Positions 34,169 to 46,221 of a stretch of DNA of 64,000 nt are shown in pieces (position 1 is the first letter of the stretch; each line of letters opens with the position of its first letter). Position numbers and translations under genes: made by a program. Under the pieces are notes generated by a model. It had not been told where the DNA came from and searched no databases. It saw only the letters and a list, made by a program, of their open reading frames with translations. Source of the stretch: Rhizopus arrhizus (Eukaryota > Mucoromycota > Mucoromycetes > Mucorales > Rhizopodaceae); contig JAKZZE010000001.1 of assembly GCA_024220505.1 (NCBI GenBank), positions 682,001 to 746,000 of the forward strand. Direction: 5' to 3'.

Positions 34169-35580
34169 ATGGATAAACGAACAGATTTATCAGTTATAAA
34201 CACATTGCCAGCCGCCATTCCTCCTACATCTAAATTGAACTTTTTAAGGCACTGGTGGCAAAGGTCTGAGAAATCAGCTAATATTGCAGAGGCTCGCATA
34301 ATAAAAAGGGTTTACGATGCATTACCCGGCGTAGTTAACCAGATACCAACAGTTGCTCACATCGGTCGTATATCAATTGACAATGAAAACAAGAAACAGA
34401 TTAATACTCTTTACATAACACAAAACCAGAAGCAAGATATTCCATATAAATTTGAAGCAGAGCGCACCCCAGATTTGGATAGCATTATTAGACAAGAAGA
34501 TGATAATTCAAATAGAAACTTGGTTATTTGTCATGGATATGGTGCCGGATTGGGATTCTTTTATAGGAATTATCAACAACTATCCCAAGTCCCAGATTGG
34601 CGTTTGTTTTCTATTGACTGGTTAGGCATGGGTAATAGTTCAAGACCAAAATGGACAATATCTAGAAAATCAAATGAAACTTGGGATGAAATTGTAGATA
34701 CTGTAGAAGATCATTTTGTAGAATCTTTAGAAAGTTGGAGAAATAAAGTAGGAATCAACAAGATGACGCTATCTGGTCACTCACTGGGTGGTTATTTTGC
34801 TACTTGCTACGCATTAAAGTATCCGGAAAGAGTAGAAAAGCTTATCCTCATTTCACCAGGTAAAAAGAGACGCTTGCTTATAACATTATTAATCTAACAA
34901 TATCCTATAGCTGGTATACCTGAAGCTCCTTCTGAAAAAGTAACAAAACCTGATGATCAAAGTCCACAAGAGACTTTACAAAAAGAAGCAAACGAGATTG
35001 GCGCTGCTTATCAAGCTGAAGCCGCAGCTGCCGAAAATGTCGCAAAACAAAAAGCAGATAGCGAGACACCCGCAAGAAGAAAAATTCCGGCCTGGGCTAC
35101 TTATCTTTGGGAAAAAAACGTAACACCAATGAGTATCATTCGTATGACTGGTCCTTTTGGAGCAAGACTTGTACATTCTTATACTTCAAGGCGATTTGCA
35201 CATCTTTCTGAAGCAGAACAACATGATTTTTATGATTATTTGTGAGTAATTCAAGGGAAATATCCTTCTTTTATACTAACTTTTCTTTTAGATATAATAT
35301 TACTTCCTCTACAGGTTCTGGTGAATTTGCTTTAGCCGCCATTTTAGCTCCAGGAGCATTTGCTCGCAAACCTTTATTTAAAAGATTGGCAGACTTGAAG
35401 ATGCCCACTGTGTTTATCTATGGTGAACACGATTGGATGGATTATAAAGCCGCAGAAAAGGCTAAGGAGCACATGAGTGTGCCTGTCAAAGTGATCAAAA
35501 TTGCTTCAGGAGGACATCATATGTATTTAGAAAATCCAGAAGATTTTAATAAAGCAATTAGAGAAGAGATGCAAAATTAA
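34169..35580 (+). CDS. Alpha/beta hydrolase of the ABHD4/ABHD5-Cld1 family
   Basis: Three exons: 34169-34859, 34911-35241 and 35292-35580, about 436 residues. Family features are the opening FLRHWWQRSEKSANIAEARI, NLVICHGYGAGLGFFYRNY (oxyanion region), FSIDWLGMGNSSRP, the nucleophile elbow GHSLGGY, YPERVEKLILISPAGIPE, a lid rich in Glu and Ala, PFGARLVHSYTSRRF, FIYGEHDWMDY (acid) and GGHHMYLENPEDF (catalytic His). Presence of the serine in GHSLGG makes it like ABHD4/Cld1 (N-acyl-phospholipid or cardiolipin hydrolase) rather than serine-less ABHD5/CGI-58. Yeast Cld1 deacylates mitochondrial cardiolipin. An upstream in-frame ATG at 34106 would add a short hydrophobic N-terminus, so organelle targeting is open. 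It ends exactly next to the convergent PUS10 gene: the two stop codons are adjacent at 35580/35581. Confidence 0.88.
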
Positions 35581-37350
35581 TTAGGCATCTGCCACTAAAC
35601 GTTTATTGTTTTCATTAATTTTAACATGTTCCTCTTCAACGGGTGGCCAAATTAAGTCTACATCCATAACATCCAACTCAAGAAGATCTGCTGAATGAAT
35701 ACCAGCGATTGTTGCTAGATTTGGTTTTGTTCGGCCTAAATCGCCATGAACAAATTCTTTAATATAAGTACCAGCCTGCGCGTGCATTTCAAATACGCCA
35801 AAATGAGCTTCCTCTGGCTTATCACTTAATCGAGCGATATTGGCTGAATAGATTGTTTTAGGACGTATGATTGCAGCTCTTCTTTGAAATACTCTTATAG
35901 GAGTCTTTTGTTGAATAGGACATTCTTTGCTACTGGCTTCATTAATGTGCTTTACTAATTCATCTGTCAATGGCTCAGAAAGCCATACAAGTGCTCTATA
36001 TTTCTTTGTCTTCTTTTCTTCTCCCTCCTTAATGATTCGCAAATGTTTACTAATAATAATATGAGTATATTATCATCCTTCATTCTTTCTTCTACTTACG
36101 GCTCAACATATGTTAAATGTCTCACTTGCACTGCATCTTTGTGTAAAGGTGATTGATTGATTTCATCTTCAAGCTTTTTATATTCTTCGTCAGATAAACG
36201 TGGTATTCTGGGATTTACGAGTTCTAAAAAGAAGGGTCTGCCTGTACCCAACATGCGCACATTAGCATCTTCACGTCCTGCACTACCAAATTTGGCATCA
36301 TCTGCTCTGTGATATTTTTTGACAAGCTCAAAACAATCTGATACTGAGTTTTCTGCTAGTTTAGCTCCTCTCACGCTCCAAGGTGTTTGACTGTATTCTC
36401 TAGAAAACTTCAGGTATCGACCACCAATATAAGTAGGTGCATTCATCAATGGTACAGAGCTGATCTTGGCTTTCTCAGTGGGTACTGCAGGAGGAATGGA
36501 AGTAAGTCTATATTAAAGCGTAAGTCTACTGTTTGACATTTTTATTTCTTATATTTTTTTTCTTCCTTACTTTCTGGCTTCTTCCGTATCGAGCTTTTTT
36601 AATGCATAGTGAATACACTGTCTTGAATCGCCTACAGTCACTCTTCTTCTCTTTTGCCGTATTGTTTTTATCTTTAACAAAGGTTTTTCTAATTGTGCCA
36701 ACATCATATGTTCTTGTGAAGAAGATTCATGGTCTATCACGACCGTCATACGTAATCCAGCATCATTATCAATCTTCAGATCTGTCTGTTTTTCAATATA
36801 TTCTCCAAGTAAAAATTTGAATATATTCTTGGGATCCTTAATAAAGCCTTCTTCATCTAATCCGCTATATTTATGCCCTTTATCTTCTAAATGAATTCTT
36901 ATCAAATGGTTACGAATCAGAGTACTAACAGGTAGGGTGCAGCTCAAGGATATGGTGTTTACTTGATAGGGGTCAGCTTTCAATTGTTCAAAGGATTCCT
37001 TAATATATTCATCGGCATATTGAAGTGAGCCTAGACAGGCAGTGCATATTCCTTCAGCTATAACAAGCGAAATTGTCTTTTCTATTAATTCCTTAAAAAC
37101 TGAAAGTAATTCCTTATTTTACAAAGCTTTTAAATTAATTAAACCTGATTCCATCGATTACTTTTACTCTCCCCTTTTTTACCTGTTCTTCAAAGGAATA
37201 AAGTTTCAGGTTATTGCATCCTAAGAAGCGAAGACAACAACGACAACAACAACCACATTCAAGTAGTGTTTTGATGGTAGATAGCGTTTGTTCATAATTG
37301 TTATCGTCATAAAGCTTTACACTCTGTAAAAACTCTTTTATAACTGTCAT
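35581..37350 (-). CDS. PUS10: tRNA pseudouridine synthase Pus10
   Basis: Makes pseudouridine 54/55 in tRNA. About five exons on the minus strand from ATG 37350 to TAA 35581. The N-terminal THUMP-containing zinc region shows clustered cysteines (LECGCCCRCCLRFLGC, then GICTACLGSL). The middle has DPYQVNTISLSCTLP and LRMTVVIDHESSSQEHM. The catalytic domain has APTYIGGRYLKFSREYSQTP, SVSDCFELVKKYH, GREDANVRMLGTGRPFFLEL with the catalytic Asp of the RED(A/V)xVRMLG motif, and the Pus10-specific end AQAGTYIKEFVHGDLGRT / NLATIAG. Both domains are intact. The start codon lies about 120 bp from the divergent TAF6 start, so the two share a promoter. The 3' end abuts the hydrolase gene with no spacer. Confidence 0.92.
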
Positions 37351-37470
37351 ATTTTAAGGAGAAAGAGAAAAGAAAGGAAAAAAAAATTGTGGCTTGACTT
37401 ATGGTCTACTTTAAATTTCAAAAGCCGGCCTTTTCTCTTTTTCTTTCTCATTTCAACGCGTTAAAAAAAA
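37351..37470. promoter_or_regulatory. Short bidirectional promoter of PUS10 and TAF6
   Basis: Only 120 bp between divergent ATGs. It contains an A/G-rich half beside PUS10, a T/C-rich half beside TAF6 and the sequence CAACGCG before the TAF6 start. No TATA box, as is common for housekeeping genes. Confidence 0.5.
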
Positions 37471-38908
37471 ATGAGTGTATTTCCAAAAGATACAATTAAA
37501 GTAAGTACATTATTAAAATTTCATTCCATAATGACTAATATCAAATAGAACATTGGCGAGTCTCTTGGAATATCTAATTTAAAGGACGAAACAACAACTG
37601 CTTTAGCGCAGGATGTTGAATATAGAATTCATGAACTTATTCAAGTAAATTTAAAGTAAAACTAAAAAAGCATAATTAACCTTGGTTTCTTTATTCAGGA
37701 AGCAACAAAGTTTATGCGACACTCTAAAAGAACAAAATTGACTGTAGAAGATATTAATGCAGCACTTCGAGTGAAAAATGTGGAAGTAAAGTTATATATT
37801 TGAATTTAGCCTCTTGTTTTATTCACATTTACATTTAAAAGCCTCTTTATGGTTACATGCATGGAGATTCACCCAAGTTTCGAAAGACAACAGTGAATTC
37901 AACCGATGTTTATTTTGATGATGACGAAGAGATTGATTTTGACACCGTTTTAAATAAGCCTTTACCCAAGATTCCTTTAGATGTCACTTTTACAGCTCAT
38001 TGGCTTGCTATTGAAGGTGTACAACCTGCCATTCCTCAAAATCCTACTCCTAACGGTAAGGAAAATTCTTATTTGCTTTCATATGTGAAACTGAAATATG
38101 CGTATACAGATGCAAAGGCTGAATTATTATCAAAACGTAACAAAACACACGCAAGTTCTAATGGCATCACAACAGATCAAGTGAACGTAAAACCGCTTGT
38201 AAAGCATGTATTATCTAAGGAATTACAAATGTACTTTGAAAGAATCACAGAGGCCATATTGAATGATAATGAAAGATTGCAATCACAAGCATTTGAAAGT
38301 TTACGACTGGATCCGGGACTGCATCAATTATTACCCTATTTTGTTCAACATATTCATAAAAAGGTGGCACAAAATCATAAAAACTTGGATATTTTAGAAG
38401 CTATGTTATCTATGGCTCACGCATTATTAAATAACAAACACCTCTTTATCGAACCTTATGTAGGTATACACACAGAAGATGAATAACGTACTCTCCTCCT
38501 AAAATTATTTTTAGTTACACCAATTGATTCCACCTATCTTGTCTTGTTTAGTGGGTAGAATGATTTGTGAAAATCCTCAACAGCAGGATCACTGGTCCAC
38601 ACGCCGTCGTGCAGCACATTTGATTGCTTACATTTGCAATCGTTATGGAAAATCATATCATACATTACAACCACGTATTACAAAGACGCTGTTGAGAGCA
38701 TTTTTGGATCCAGGTCGCCCACTGACAACACAATATGGAGCCATTATTGGTTTAGACGAGATTGGAACAGAAGTGACCCGTGTGTTGGTTGTACCGAACA
38801 TCAAGTTTTATGCAGAAAATTCTTTGGATTATTCACTTCACAGCACAAATCCTCTTAGAGTAGAAGAAGCAAATAGATGTAAACAAGCACTCGTGGTAAT
38901 ATAAATGG

Positions 38909-38944
<36 letters not shown>

Positions 38945-39149
38945 CTAATTATTCAATATTTGTATAAAGGACATGCTGAAACATATTGCAGAACAGCATC
39001 AATCGGAAAACACGAGTATGGAAGAAGACATTCAAGAAAAAGATAAACAAGACTTGATAGAATTCATTGGTGTCACAGTGGGTGAAGCTTATTTGGCTAC
39101 TGAAGAGAGAGAATCAAGAGTAAAGGCAATTCTTGAATTAATTCAATAA
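37471..39149 (+). CDS. TAF6: TFIID/SAGA subunit TAF6
   Basis: Histone-fold TBP-associated factor of TFIID (and SAGA), partner of TAF9. Six exons: 37471-37500, 37549-37644, 37699-37785, 37842-38459, 38515-38895 and 38970-39149, about 460 residues. Residues 1-70 form the TAF histone fold (VFPKDTIKNIGESLGISN, ATKFMRHSKRTKLTVEDIN). Then come VEPLYGY, the acidic DDDEEIDFDTVL and KPLPKIPLDVTFTAHWLAIEGVQPAIPQNP, the conserved TAF6 linker. The C-terminal HEAT domain follows (LSKELQMYFERITEAI, HLFIEPYLHQLIPPILSCLV, WSTRRRAAHLIAYIC, LTTQYGAIIGLDEIG). The fifth intron contains an unbroken T-tract of about 35 bases directly within its acceptor region (38908-38944). Confidence 0.95.
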
Positions 39150-39209
39150 AGAGTTTCTTTCCAAATTGATTAATTGGCAAAATTTATTTATAAGGCGTAA
39201 AAAAAAAAC

Positions 39210-39908
39210 TTAGAATCTAAGCTTGCTGAAGAACCACTTGTTCTTGCCGGTTTGGTAACGTTCTTCAAACAACTTCTTGATGACTTTCTTGGAATCTTCA
39301 CGTTGAGTAGGTTCCTTGAAAGTTTCAGAAGAGATGGTACCCTTGATTTGTTCCAATTCCAAAGCATAACTATTATACATACAAATAAATAAAACATTCA
39401 AGATATTTGCATGTTATTATATTACCGAGTAGGCATCATGTGGTTGTAGTTGACAATCTTGATGAAAGGCTTAACCTTAGAACGCTTGGCAACCTTCTTC
39501 TTACCCATGGACTTGGTAACCTTGAGGGGAGTGCGTTCGATACCAGCAACAACGGCATAACCGTAGGGTCTTTCCTTGGTACCTTCATCGTGGTCTAATA
39601 TGTACAATCAGTATCTGCAAAGTGCGCGTTTCTTTTATTTTTTGGATACATACTACGGACGACAACAGCCTTCTTACCGGCATAACGTCCTTGAAGGATG
39701 ACAACAACCTAGAAATAATGAGAATTGAGTCAAAAATGAATTTAAAATTGAAGAAGTCCCAATATATTTTTTTCTGTGTATCTCTCTTTCTGGTATCCTT
39801 TTTTAGTTTATCCATCCATCCATACACAAAAATATATTCATCCGTCCTTTACTCAATAGTTGTCGTGAAAGATTGCTTTACCTTTCCAGCTTTAATGAAT
39901 TTAACCAT
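39210..39908 (-). CDS. RPL27: 60S ribosomal protein L27 (eL27)
   Basis: Large-subunit ribosomal protein, 136 residues. Four exons on the minus strand: 39882-39908 (MVKFIKAGK), 39654-39708 ([18 protein letters not shown]), 39426-39594 ([19 protein letters not shown]..., [17 protein letters not shown]) and 39210-39369 ([17 protein letters not shown] ... [11 protein letters not shown]). The sequence matches eL27 from end to end and the length is as expected. The first exon is only 27 nt and the first intron is the longest, a common ribosomal protein gene layout. It is convergent with TAF6, 60 bp apart. Confidence 0.96.
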
Positions 39909-40028
39909 GGCTGATTAAAAGGGATTTATAAGAGAAGGGAAGTAAATCTGTTGAGCGTATACGAAACTTTATTCAAAAAATCACAACTCCCTCCCACACG
40001 CACCCATTTATTTACACTCCGACTATTG

Positions 40029-41262
40029 TTACTGCTGCTGTTCAAAGAAAGCAGGATTGATATACATGCTATTGCCTGTACCGGCTTGTGGGTTGTTGAA
40101 GCTAGCTCCATTTCTTCCTCCTCCTCTGCCATTGTTTCTCATATTTCCGCGCATCATCATTTCGTTGTACATTCTTATATTTGGAGGCATAGCAGGAGTA
40201 GGGAAATAAGGCATGCTTGGGTTAAATGCAAAGTTCATGGTTGTATTACCCATTCTTGGGATATTAGCTGTATTGTTTACTATATTTCTTGTAGATTTAT
40301 TGTTGGATTCTATTAATAGAAAGGTGAGTGAGGTCATACAACATAATAAATCTACTATACCTTTTGGAAGATGTCTGAATGGATTGGATGATGTTGTAAA
40401 TAGTGCATAAACACGTTTATTATCAAATTCGCTTTTGTTAATGATAATAGTATTTAGTATATATGTGTATATAATTTATCTTTTTATAACTTACGTTCTT
40501 TCAAATATATCCTTTGCATGAGAAGCATATTCTTCATTATCAAATTCAAGAAATACAATTCTATTGAAAATAAGCATACTTCTAACAGTAAATATTAGAT
40601 GATTACCCTTTCGACTTTCCATTCATTTTATATTCAAAAAATGTCAACTCTTTAAGGTGATCTATTAAATTTGCTTTCTCCAAAAGTGATTTAATATCTT
40701 TATCAGTTGTATACTATTGTCTTATTTGTTACTAAATTTTATTTTATAAAAATTGCTTTTTTTATTATAATTACCCAATGAAGTTCTCCTAAATAAATGC
40801 TACTAGTAGGTTGATTTGATATACCACGTAACTGTGTTAAAGAGGTTGGTATTTGCTGTTGTTGTTGTTGTTGTTGTTGTCTGTTATTTTGATATGCTTG
40901 CGTTGTGGTTTGTATTTTTTGAGAAGCTTATATAAAAAAGGTGAGTTTCTTTTATCTCCTTATTGCTATCTCTTTACCTTTATTTTGATCTTCATTAAGT
41001 CTAAGTGATTTTACATGCTAATAACATCATGAATTAAAAATAAAGTAAAAAAGGTTATTTCATTTTCTCTTTTTATTACCTTCTCATCTGATGTTTCTTC
41101 GGTATCTGACCTTGATCTTTTCTTCGCTGGCACATCGTGAACAATTTCTTCAAGATCGTCTCCCTGTAAATGACATGAGTAGTTTGTTTTTTCTACTTGA
41201 TTAGTTTTTATTACCAAGCCAAATTCATAATCACCATAAATATCAACTTCTTCTTCGGCCAT
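40029..41262 (-). CDS. CPSF6/CFIm68-like RRM protein
   Basis: Likely a cleavage factor Im large subunit involved in mRNA 3'-end processing. It starts MAEEEVDIYGDYEFG, the acidic D-I-Y-G-D opening typical of CPSF6/7. A Lys/Arg-Ser patch (AKKRSRSDTEE) is followed by a polyQ stretch encoded near 40853-40880. Then comes a single RRM split over several exons (SSIYLGELHW, TTDKDIKSLLEKA, LKELTFFEYKMNGKSKG, IVFLEFDNEEYASHAKDIF). The C-terminus is proline-, asparagine- and Gly/Arg-rich (MPYFPTPAMPPNIRMYNEM, GRGGGRNG), as in CPSF6-type proteins. Roughly seven exons with very short introns; exact borders were not all fixed. The YLGELHW RNP2-like motif is the best family marker. Confidence 0.8.
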
Positions 41263-41595
41263 TATATAAATAGATGTTTGTGTGTATATGAAAAAGAAAA
41301 AAAAGGAAAAAGGAAATTGTTCAAACCGGCAAATATATTTTTTGGGTCGCTAAAACAACTCAGCTTCACCTTTCTCCCTTTCGTTCACAAGACAGTTTTC
41401 ATTTTCATTTGTTGCTTTGCAGCTAAAATAATAGTCATTGAGATAGTATTTGTATGTTTACGTATTATGTAATATACCATCTTTTTTAATTGCATAAAGC
41501 CACAATGCTTTTTTTTTTTTGGAACCTGATAGTTCATGTAGTGATATGCCTAGAATTAGTCTATGAAAGTCAGTTCTTAAAGCAACACTGGGATT

Positions 41596-42109
41596 TCATG
41601 TTACTACATACAAACCCACGTATTCTAGTAACATATCTAGTGTATATTCGGTTGGGTTTGCCATCGGCACCACTGGTCCTTTGATTATATTAGTGCCCTG
41701 GTGGGCTGGCTCACTATCATCTTTAAATCCTTCATTCCTATCTTTGATCCTTTTGGCTAGATTATCCACAGAGCTGAGCTAGCCAAAGAGAAAAGAAAAA
41801 AAAAAGGATTGCTAATCGTCGTTTATTGAAAGCAATCTTACTTTGTCATCCAATTTTCTTGTTATTTTACAAGAATTATTGTTAGTGTGAACCATGTCTT
41901 CATACCAGCGTTTTGTGGCTATATCGCTTTTACTAGATATCCAGTGATAGAGCAAAATATATAATAAAAATAACAAAGATTAACTTATTTAAAGCCCTTC
42001 GATCATAATCTATCAAAGACAATGAATAAGTGACTTTATTGATATATGCTCGCTGTGAAGTAATCAAACTCTAGGTATACCTGCTGTATGCTGTTAATTC
42101 AGACTCCAT
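41596..42109 (-). CDS. Unrecognised 100-residue protein, three exons
   Basis: Three coding-like blocks join in frame on the minus strand: 42081-42109 (ATG at 42107-42109), 41842-41932 and 41596-41778, total 303 nt including TGA. Both introns have good ends (GTATAC...CTAG and GTAAGA...CTAG). The product reads MESELTAYSSKSDIATKRW ... HTNNNSCKITRKLDDKLSS ... LAKRIKDRNEGFKDDSEPA ... and ends in a short hydrophobic LLEYVGLYVVT. The middle looks helical and may be a short coiled coil. I do not recognise the family. It is divergent from VPS39 with 126 bp between starts. No single long open frame shows it, so it is easily missed. Confidence 0.55.
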
Positions 42110-42235
42110 ATGCTTACATGTTAACTTGAATTCGCCTCAATGACGTTTCAGATCCGAGAAATTGTTACACGAAACCAAAAATGGAGCCGCATTGCAAAAG
42201 TGTTTCATTTTTTCACATAAAAAAAAGTTTAAAGA

Positions 42236-45200
42236 ATGCACGATGCTTTTCAGATTACAACTGTAGTTGATAAATTAACACGTATCGAATCTATCTTTGC
42301 TCATGGTAATAACACTTTTGAATTCTTTACTTTATAATCACCTTAACTAAATTAAAAAAGGGGATAGACTGTTAATTGGTACTGGCACTGGTCAATTACT
42401 TGAATACGACATTAAAGAACCACTAGGTAAATCTTGAGAGGAGACTAAAGATTGGAAGCTAAAACAAAATTGTGTGTAGTGGCCGATGATAATGAAGTAC
42501 CTGAAGTGACACTTTCTAAAACAATCAAAACCTTTTCAAAAAGACCAATTGAACAATTAGACATTATCAAAGAAATCGATGTTCTTGTATCTCTTTCAGG
42601 CACATATACTACTTGCATATTATCTAACTTAAAAGCTAATATTATTTGCTTGTAGACGGCTTAGTAAGTCTACATGATCTTCATACGTTTGAGTTACGCA
42701 TGGCACTTGGAAAAACAAAAGGCGCCAATTTATTTGCTGTTCAAACCATGGTTGAGATGAGCCCCGAAGAGCAAATCCCGGTCCTAACCACTCGACTAGC
42801 TGTGGCCGTTCGCAAGAAGTTGATGGTCTTTGTATGGAAAGATACCCAGTTTTGTGAGACAAAGGAGTTGAATATACCCGATCGAATCAAAGCCATGGCA
42901 TGGGTGGAAGCTACCAAGATTTGTTTGGGATTCATGGCAGAATACGCATTAATGGATGTCGAGCAGGAACAGCTGACAGAATTGTTTGCATTAACAGGTC
43001 AAGCTGAGGCTGGACCGATGAGTACATTGAATAGTTTGTATAATATGTCAATTGGATCTAGAGGTGGAAAGCCAATGATTACGAAAATACCCAACAATGA
43101 AATGCTTCTCGCTAGAGATAACATTAGCATATTTCTGGGATTAGATGGTACTCCAACAAGAAAAGTAGGAATCGAATGGTCTGGTGCTCCGGAACAAATA
43201 GGTATTAGCAAAAATAGCGAGACATTTCCATGTATAAATTGATTGTGATATATAGGTTACTCGTATCCTTATGTGATTGCTATCTTACCAAAGCATGTTG
43301 AAGTACGCAACATTCAAACTCTAACCTTAGTACAACACATTGATCTTCCCAACACAAAACTTTTGAATCAAGGGAAATTAGTCTATGTTGCAAGCACATC
43401 ACAAATCTATCGTTTAACTCCTTATAGTTTTTCATCTCAGGTATATATATTACTAGTGTATATGCGTTAAATACCGAAATAACTGAAATCCATCATTATA
43501 AAAGATTGATCAATTAGTAGAAAAACAAGAGTACAAGGAAGCAGTTAGTTTGTTAGATCAAATTGATGCAGTGCTTGTTCAAGATAAGGAAAATAAGCTG
43601 ATTGCTATCCGAACAGCCTATGCACACGACATGTTTCAATATGGAGAATACGATAAAGCACTTGATTTGTTCCAAGAACTCGATACACCACCCGCAGAGG
43701 TCATCAGTTTGTACCCTGAAGTCATCTCGGGCCACTTGGCCAAAAATTTACAAGACGAAGAAGATCAAGAATTGGACTTGCCAACGAAAGAGGAACGCCC
43801 ACCAAGTCGAACTTCCAACAAAAGTAGAGCGACTACTGTAGGAAGCTCAATCAAAAGGGACCGTGTGTCATTGACTGGATTTCATCTTCGAGATGCAGTA
43901 ACTTATCTTATCCGGTATTTGACAGATAAACGTCAAAAATTGGCAAGACAATTGAATGGGTCATCTGTTAAATCATCTACAGCAAGCGAGTCAACGGATT
44001 TGGAGAAAACACTTTTAGAACAGGCTACTTTAGTAGATACGACTCTTTTGAAATCATATATGATGACAAGTGATGCCCTTGTAGGTCCACTTTTACGAGT
44101 TCAAAATCATTGTGATGTTGAGGAATGTGAAGCTATTTTGATGGATAAGAAGGTATAAAAAAAAAAACATTTGGACTAGAAAGCATTCTAACATTGTTCA
44201 CTTTAAGAAATATAAAGAGCTTGTAGATCTTTATAATTGTAAAGGAATGCATGAAAGGGCTTTGGACTTGTTGGAAAAGTGAGTAAAAGATTTATATTAA
44301 TAAATAGCACATTCAACCATCAAATTAGGCTTGGAAATCAAACAGATGCTCCACTGCGGGGTGTATCTCCAACTATCCGATATCTACAGAAGCTGGGACC
44401 AGATCAATTTGAACTTGTGTTAAAATACTCTCGCTGGGTATTAGAAAAAGATCCTAAAAATGGCATGGATGTAAGACCAAAAGATGTATAAAGATATGCT
44501 TGGCTTAAACATGCTCTTTTTATTTTAGATATTCATCGATGACTTAGCAGAAGCAGAAACTTTTCCGAGGGATGAAGTCTTGAAACATTTAGAATCAATT
44601 TCAAGTGATTTAGTTATACAATATTTGGAATATATCATTCAAGATTTACATGATGAATCGCCTGAATATCATGACAGACTTGTCATTGCTTACCTTGATA
44701 AAATTAACTTTGATAGAAAATATGAAGGTAAAAGCCAACAAATTAAAAATATGATTCGAATATTTACACTTTAATAAAAAAAGACAACGAAGAAAATACA
44801 AGTAAGACAAGGTCAAGACTTCTTTCATTCTTGACAGAATCATCATTTTATAACGCAAGAAGAATATTGACTCGACTTCCGGATGATGGTAAGCACCATT
44901 AAAACAAAAGATGTATATACTAATAAATATTATTTGCTTTACTAGACTTATTTGAGGAGCGTGCTATTCTATTAAGTCGCATTGGGCAACACGACCAAGC
45001 TCTTGATATTTATGTGTATAAACTTAAAAACTACCTTATGGCAGAAGAGTAAAAAAAAAAAAAAAAAACAAATGTTATTGTCGATATGCTCAGTAAGCTA
45101 AGTAAAAATGATTACTAGATATTGCACAAAAGTATTTAGAGTAGATCCAAAGAGAGGTGAAGATATGTACTTGACATTATTAAGAGTCTATCTGAAACCA

Positions 45201-45697
45201 AGCAATCAACAAAAGCCGCTGATTGAACCAGCATTAGATTTACTTGCTCATCATGGATCACATATTAATGCTAGTGAAGTCTTATCTATATTACCACCCA
45301 CTATTGGTATTCAAGGTTTATTCCCATTCTTTGAAAAGTATATTCGCGCAACCAATAGAAACAGAAATATGAATTTGATCGTTAAAAATTTATTGAAAGC
45401 TGAGCAAATACAGGTAGAAAATAATAATGGATAAATAAGATAATTTACTTATTTTCCTCTTAGGTTGAAGAACAATCCATGTATTATAGATCTCGATTTG
45501 TCAAGATTACAGATGATCGCATGTGCCCTCAATGTAATAAGAGAATTGGAAATAGGTAAAACGTTTAATATTAAAAATAACATTTTCTTTTATTTTAATA
45601 TGTAATCCATAGTGTATTTGCCGTATTTCCTAATGCTGTTGTTGTTCATTATTCCTGTAAAGAAAAAATTGAGCAAACTCAGTGGAAACTCATTTAA
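42236..45697 (+). CDS. VPS39: Vps39/Vam6 HOPS complex subunit
   Basis: Tethering subunit that binds Rab7/Ypt7 at the vacuole. Fourteen exons can be joined: 42236-42305, 42359-42426, 42459-42599, 42656-43201, 43256-43440, 43505-44152, 44208-44278, 44329-44470, 44529-44727, 44784-44888, 44946-45048, 45119-45413, 45464-45555 and 45613-45697 (second start approximate). Start MHDAFQITTVVDKLTRIESI. The CNH-type propeller follows with LLIGTGTGQLLEYDIKEPL, FSKRPIEQLDIIKEIDVLVSLSDGLVSLHDL and YPYVIAILPKHVEVRN. The clathrin-repeat half has EYKEAVSLLDQIDAV, YKELVDLYNCKGMHERALDLL and LRGVSPTIRYLQKLGPDQFELVLKYS. The C-terminal zinc motif CPQCNKRIG...FAVFPN is present. The intron at 42427-42458 is only 32 nt, and the one at 42600-42655 starts with GC. 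Confidence 0.93.
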
Positions 45698-46003
45698 TAA
45701 TAAAAGTTTTTTTTTTATCTATCGGAACTGATAAGGGAATTCGTTTCTATCAAAGAAAACGATTTTAAATAGCACTAAAGATAGCTTTACGAGCAGAACT
45801 TCTCCCTTTTATATTTTTCATAGATAACATTTTGTATAACCTTTGTTACTTCATTGTAATCAGTAAAAATGAGAAAGAAACGGCTAATGCGCCTGTAAAT
45901 AAATGATATAAAGATAAGAAAAATGGTAGCCCGAATTCTGGCTTGGTATATAAAAATAGGAAGGATCTACTACTTTATTTTCTTTATCTCCATTTCTATC
46001 ATA
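45698..46003. other. 3' flank of VPS39 and promoter of a candidate micro-gene
   Basis: AT-rich. A TATATAAAAATAG element near 45947-45959 lies about 50 bp before ATG 46004. No other gene. Confidence 0.4.
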
Positions 46004-46221
46004 ATGACTGATACCCTTGTTAGAGCAATTATCATGATCAAATTCACTGCTGAAGACGTACAAAGAATTGTAGGAAATGAACCAAAAAAAGCGTGTGCAG
46101 TCTGTGGATCGAAATTGCATATGACAAGTAAAGAAATAAACGTAAAGCAGTAAAGTTTTTTTTACATTTTACTTACAAAACAACACTTTCTTTTTTAGAG
46201 CATTGTCCTGTGCATCCATAA
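46004..46221 (+). CDS. Candidate 48-residue CxxC/HC micro-protein
   Basis: Two exons, 46004-46127 and 46199-46221, join in phase across a 71-nt GT-AG interval with a T-rich acceptor. The product starts MTDTLVRAIIMIKF, continues TAEDVQRIVGNEPKK, then has CAVCGSKLHM and ends KHCPVHP. The C-x2-C ... H ... H-C pattern could bind zinc. Support comes from the TATA box about 50 bp upstream, consensus splice ends and a stop soon after the cysteines. Without splicing the first exon runs on only to a stop at 46151-46153. No family recognised; it could be a chance frame or a relic. Confidence 0.35.
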
